Assembly (NCBI GenBank): GCA_903837255.1
Contig: CAILTZ010000870.1
Span: 1-6,853 of the forward strand
Reading direction: 5' to 3'
Origin: an uncultured Pirellula sp.
Lineage (GTDB): Bacteria; Planctomycetota; Planctomycetia; Pirellulales; Pirellulaceae
Length of the DNA: 6,853 bases
Shown here in pieces: positions 4,453 to 6,853 of the stretch (position 1 is the stretch's first letter; every line of letters begins with the position of its first letter). The notes under the pieces are model-generated. The model did not search any database and was not told the DNA's origin. It saw nothing but the letters and a program-made list of their open reading frames with translations. The position numbers and the translations under genes are program-made.

Positions 4453-6853
4453 TTAGTGATTGAAAATGAATTCGCGGCTATTGAGAACCGCCCAGAATAC
4501 ATCGTGAATCCCCTGGTCGGGATTGGCTGACTCGCTGATCATCTGCATGAGCCTAGCTCGCTCCGGCTCGGCGGGCTTCCTAGACAAACAACGCAAATAG
4601 ATCTTCTCAATGATCGCTTCAGGAGTCATTCCATCTTTCTTCCAACTCTGGAGCAACTGACCCTGGTTGATCTTCCCGCTGATCGTTCCACCGTTGATCA
4701 AATGCAGCGCCTGGGATAGCGATGGATCAGTGGTTGCCTCCTCAGCACACACCGTCGTTCGAGCGCTGCGGCCAAAGGTGCTCAGGAAGTAGTTGCTGGT
4801 GGCTCCATCGGCGATCTGCACCGCCCGAGCTCCCAGCGGCAAGCCTCGGAACTTGTCCTTGGTCAACGTCACCTGAGAAATGCAATCGAGCATGTTCTCG
4901 GCAGGGATCCGCCGAACCGTCGCATGCGAATAGTTTCGGGTATCGTCTTCGTTGCCCGGGACGGGAATCGTGGTCCGCTGATAAGTCTGCGAGTTGCAAA
5001 TATCCCGCACCAGTTGCTTGATGTCGTACTTGTACTCGACGAGCTTGGCTGCCAGAGCATCCAGAAGCTCCGGATTGCTCGCAGGGTTGCTGGCGCGGAA
5101 ATCGTCCACTGGGTTGACGATTCCTACACCGGTAAAGTGCGCCCAAATTCGGTTCGAAACACTCTTCGCAAAGAACGGATTCTCGTTGCTGGTCATCCAC
5201 TCTGCCAAAACCATTCTGCGATCCTTGCCATCGGTCGTCGCAGGTCCGCCACCTAAATACCTTGGCTTGACCACCGCACCACCGACTGGATGGTTCACCT
5301 CGCCACCACCACCGTTGAAGACCAAAATCTGTCGATAGTCTTCGCTCTGCTTGCGTCCGACTTGTGAGAAGAACGCTGCAAATCCATAGTAGTCGTCCAT
5401 CGTCCAGCGGTCGAAGGGGTGATTGTGGCACTGAGCACACTGGGTTCGAATCCCCATGAAGACCTGAGCAACGTTCTCTGACATCTTCAATCGGTCCTGC
5501 TCGACTTGATAAAAGTTCGTTGCAGGATTTTGGAACGTGCCCCCCGTGGCCGTGAGCAATTCACGCACGATTTGGTCCAACGGTGTGTTCGAAGCGATCT
5601 TGTTGATCAGCCAATTGTAGTACAAGTAACTTGCCTTGTAGCTGACTTGATTGTTGCTCTTGATCATGAGCAAATCGGCCCACTTCATCGCCCAAATCTC
5701 GCTGAATTCCTTGCGTCCAAGGAGCGTCTCGATCAGCGCGGCTCGCTTGTTCGCATCGGTGCTTGCGATAAACCCAGCGGTCTCCTCTTCGGTCGGTAGC
5801 AATCCTGTGATATCGACCGTGGCCCGACGAACAAACTCATCGTCGCTGCATTGTCCACTTGAGGGCAAACGGAGCTTTAATAGTTTTGCATCGACCAACC
5901 CGTCGATGTAATTGCCCTGGCTGGGCTTGTACTCATACTGCATGCCAGCGGGCAATGCCAAGATCTGAGATCCGACGGTGTGCGTATCAAAACGAGCCAT
6001 CACAAAAGCTTCGCCCCGCACGCCGCTGGTAACGGTACCATCGGCAGCCACAGCGCCGGTTCGCTCGTTGTTGGTGGTAAAGCTCGCTAGATCCCAAACG
6101 TCCCGCTGCGTTCCATCCGCGTAAGTCGCTACGGCAACTATTCGCTGCTTGGCCCCTTCGCCCTCAAGCACTGCCTGAGATGGATACACGTCCACTTTGG
6201 TCACCGCAGGTGGCCTGGCCGCGTCTGCAATCGCACCGGCTTGGAGCCATGCCAAAATAGTCTGATAGTGCTTGCTCCCAGGCTCGACCTTCTTGCCGCC
6301 CGAGTGCTGCACCGTCCCGGTCGCCTTCAAAAGCAGCAAGCTCTGATCAGGCACAGCCAAATTGATACGGCGAATCCCGATCTCCCGAGTGATCCTTTGG
6401 TAATCCCCAAGCGGATCGAATCCGAACAAGCTCAAGCGAAATCCATCCTTGCCCCGCGCCGCACCGTGACACGAGCCGGTGTTGCATCCAACCTTGGTGA
6501 AAATCGGCATGACATCCCGCTCGAATTCCACCTTCCGAGGCGTCTGACTCTGCGTGATCTCAAGGCTCGATCGAGCCTCCATGGCATTCCAACTCCCGAC
6601 CAACTGCGTAGCTCCGTCTGCCACAGGATAGATCACTAAGTTTTCGAGCTTGGCAAACGCTGGATTCTCAAACCGCCACTGCACTTGATCCGAAACATCG
6701 ACCGTGATCCCATCGGCTCGCGTCGCCACTGCAACAATGTGCTGCAAGTCATTCTGTGCGCTGATCTTGATCACCGGCGGAAAGACCGCAAGCGATTTGT
6801 AGACCGCCGGTGCCGGTGCTGCCGGTGCAGGTGCTGCCGGTGCAGGTGCTGCC
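4453..6853 (-). CDS. DUF1549/DUF1553 (PSCyt2-PSD1) protein with CX4CH cytochrome-like segment and Ig-like domains, 5' end outside window
   Basis: The frame is open from the TAA at 4453-4455 to the right edge, giving 799 visible codons. The GTG at 6774 is internal: open codons upstream of it encode an Ala-Pro repeat and the first strand of an Ig-like domain (VYKSLAVFPP). In protein order: Ala-Pro linker (6809-6852); Big_2-like domain 1 (about 6803-6560); cytochrome-like segment (about 6531-6226) with CNTGSCH at 6466-6486, a CX4CH haem-type motif followed by GAARGKDGFRLSLFG; Big_2-like domain 2 (about 6204-5950); DUF1549 (about 5916-5260) with NYIDGLVDAKL, DITGLLPT and CAQCHNHPFDRW (CxxCH at 5425-5439); DUF1553 (about 5223-4465) with NPFFAKSVSNRIWAHF, SLSQALHLINGG and the typical ending FWAVLNSREFIFNH. 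The family is abundant in planctomycetes and predicted to be extracytoplasmic; its biochemical role is not established. It heads the visible operon with the PSCyt1-WD40 gene. Promoter and signal peptide must lie beyond 6853. Confidence 0.92.
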   Translation of the reverse strand, partial: AAPAPAAPAPAAPAPAVYKSLAVFPPVIKISAQNDLQHIVAVATRADGITVDVSDQVQWRFENPAFAKLENLVIYPVADGATQLVGSWNAMEARSSLEITQSQTPRKVEFERDVMPIFTKVGCNTGSCHGAARGKDGFRLSLFGFDPLGDYQRITREIGIRRINLAVPDQSLLLLKATGTVQHSGGKKVEPGSKHYQTILAWLQAGAIADAARPPAVTKVDVYPSQAVLEGEGAKQRIVAVATYADGTQRDVWDLASFTTNNERTGAVAADGTVTSGVRGEAFVMARFDTHTVGSQILALPAGMQYEYKPSQGNYIDGLVDAKLLKLRLPSSGQCSDDEFVRRATVDITGLLPTEEETAGFIASTDANKRAALIETLLGRKEFSEIWAMKWADLLMIKSNNQVSYKASYLYYNWLINKIASNTPLDQIVRELLTATGGTFQNPATNFYQVEQDRLKMSENVAQVFMGIRTQCAQCHNHPFDRWTMDDYYGFAAFFSQVGRKQSEDYRQILVFNGGGGEVNHPVGGAVVKPRYLGGGPATTDGKDRRMVLAEWMTSNENPFFAKSVSNRIWAHFTGVGIVNPVDDFRASNPASNPELLDALAAKLVEYKYDIKQLVRDICNSQTYQRTTIPVPGNEDDTRNYSHATVRRIPAENMLDCISQVTLTKDKFRGLPLGARAVQIADGATSNYFLSTFGRSARTTVCAEEATTDPSLSQALHLINGGTISGKINQGQLLQSWKKDGMTPEAIIEKIYLRCLSRKPAEPERARLMQMISESANPDQGIHDVFWAVLNSREFIFNH
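6809..6853 (-). repeat. 15-bp tandem repeat encoding Ala-Ala-Pro-Ala-Pro
   Basis: Three adjacent 15-bp units fill 6809-6823, 6824-6838 and 6839-6853. The last two are identical (plus strand GGTGCAGGTGCTGCC) and the first differs at one base. Each unit is five codons, so copy-number changes would keep the frame. The array runs into the window edge and may continue. It encodes a flexible Ala/Pro linker ahead of the first Ig-like domain of the DUF1549/DUF1553 protein. Confidence 0.85.

Noticed and set aside
4742..5440. 232-codon minus-strand open frame inside the DUF1549/DUF1553 gene
   Set aside because: The overlapping frame encodes highly conserved DUF1549/DUF1553 motifs, while this one gives an Arg/Ser/Gly-rich sequence without family features.
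1..6853. CRISPR array, tRNA/rRNA, insertion sequence or phage genes
   Set aside because: No regularly spaced repeats, transposase or integrase motifs, or RNA gene features were found on either strand.

Overview
The window looks like chromosomal DNA from a planctomycete, probably a Pirellulales (Rhodopirellula/Pirellula-like) bacterium. The main evidence is a pair of minus-strand genes built from domains that are largely planctomycete hallmarks: the PSCyt1 cytochrome domain, and DUF1549 (PSCyt2) joined to DUF1553 (PSD1). Weak or missing Shine-Dalgarno sequences and moderate GC content fit this assignment. Genus-level placement is inference.

Layout. Positions 1-650 (minus) hold the 5' part of an integral membrane protein of the MprF/LPG-synthase transmembrane (flippase) family, cut by the window edge. 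Positions 651-966 are a 316-bp divergent intergenic region with several short inverted repeats and no convincing gene. Positions 967-1950 (plus) encode a secreted protein of 327 residues with no recognised domain. It converges on the minus-strand operon with only 4 bp between stop codons, and a perfect 10-bp inverted repeat contains both stops and probably terminates transcription in both directions. Positions 1955-4426 (minus) encode a secreted protein with a PSCyt1 haem domain, a seven-bladed WD40 propeller and a long Ala/Gln-rich coiled coil. Positions 4453 to the window end (minus) encode a large DUF1549/DUF1553 protein with two Ig-like segments and an N-terminal cytochrome-like segment carrying CX4CH. 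Its true start lies beyond the window, because the frame stays open through an Ala-Pro tandem repeat at the right edge.

How the parts may work together. The two minus-strand genes are 26 bp apart and read DUF1549/DUF1553 first, then PSCyt1-WD40-coiled coil. Together they carry three c-type haem-like motifs and several protein-interaction modules. A plausible but unproven reading is an extracytoplasmic redox or surface complex. The DUF1501 partner that often accompanies DUF1549/DUF1553 genes is absent from the visible part. The divergent membrane-lipid gene and the plus-strand secreted protein have no evident functional tie to this pair. No RNA genes, CRISPR arrays, insertion sequences or phage genes were seen.
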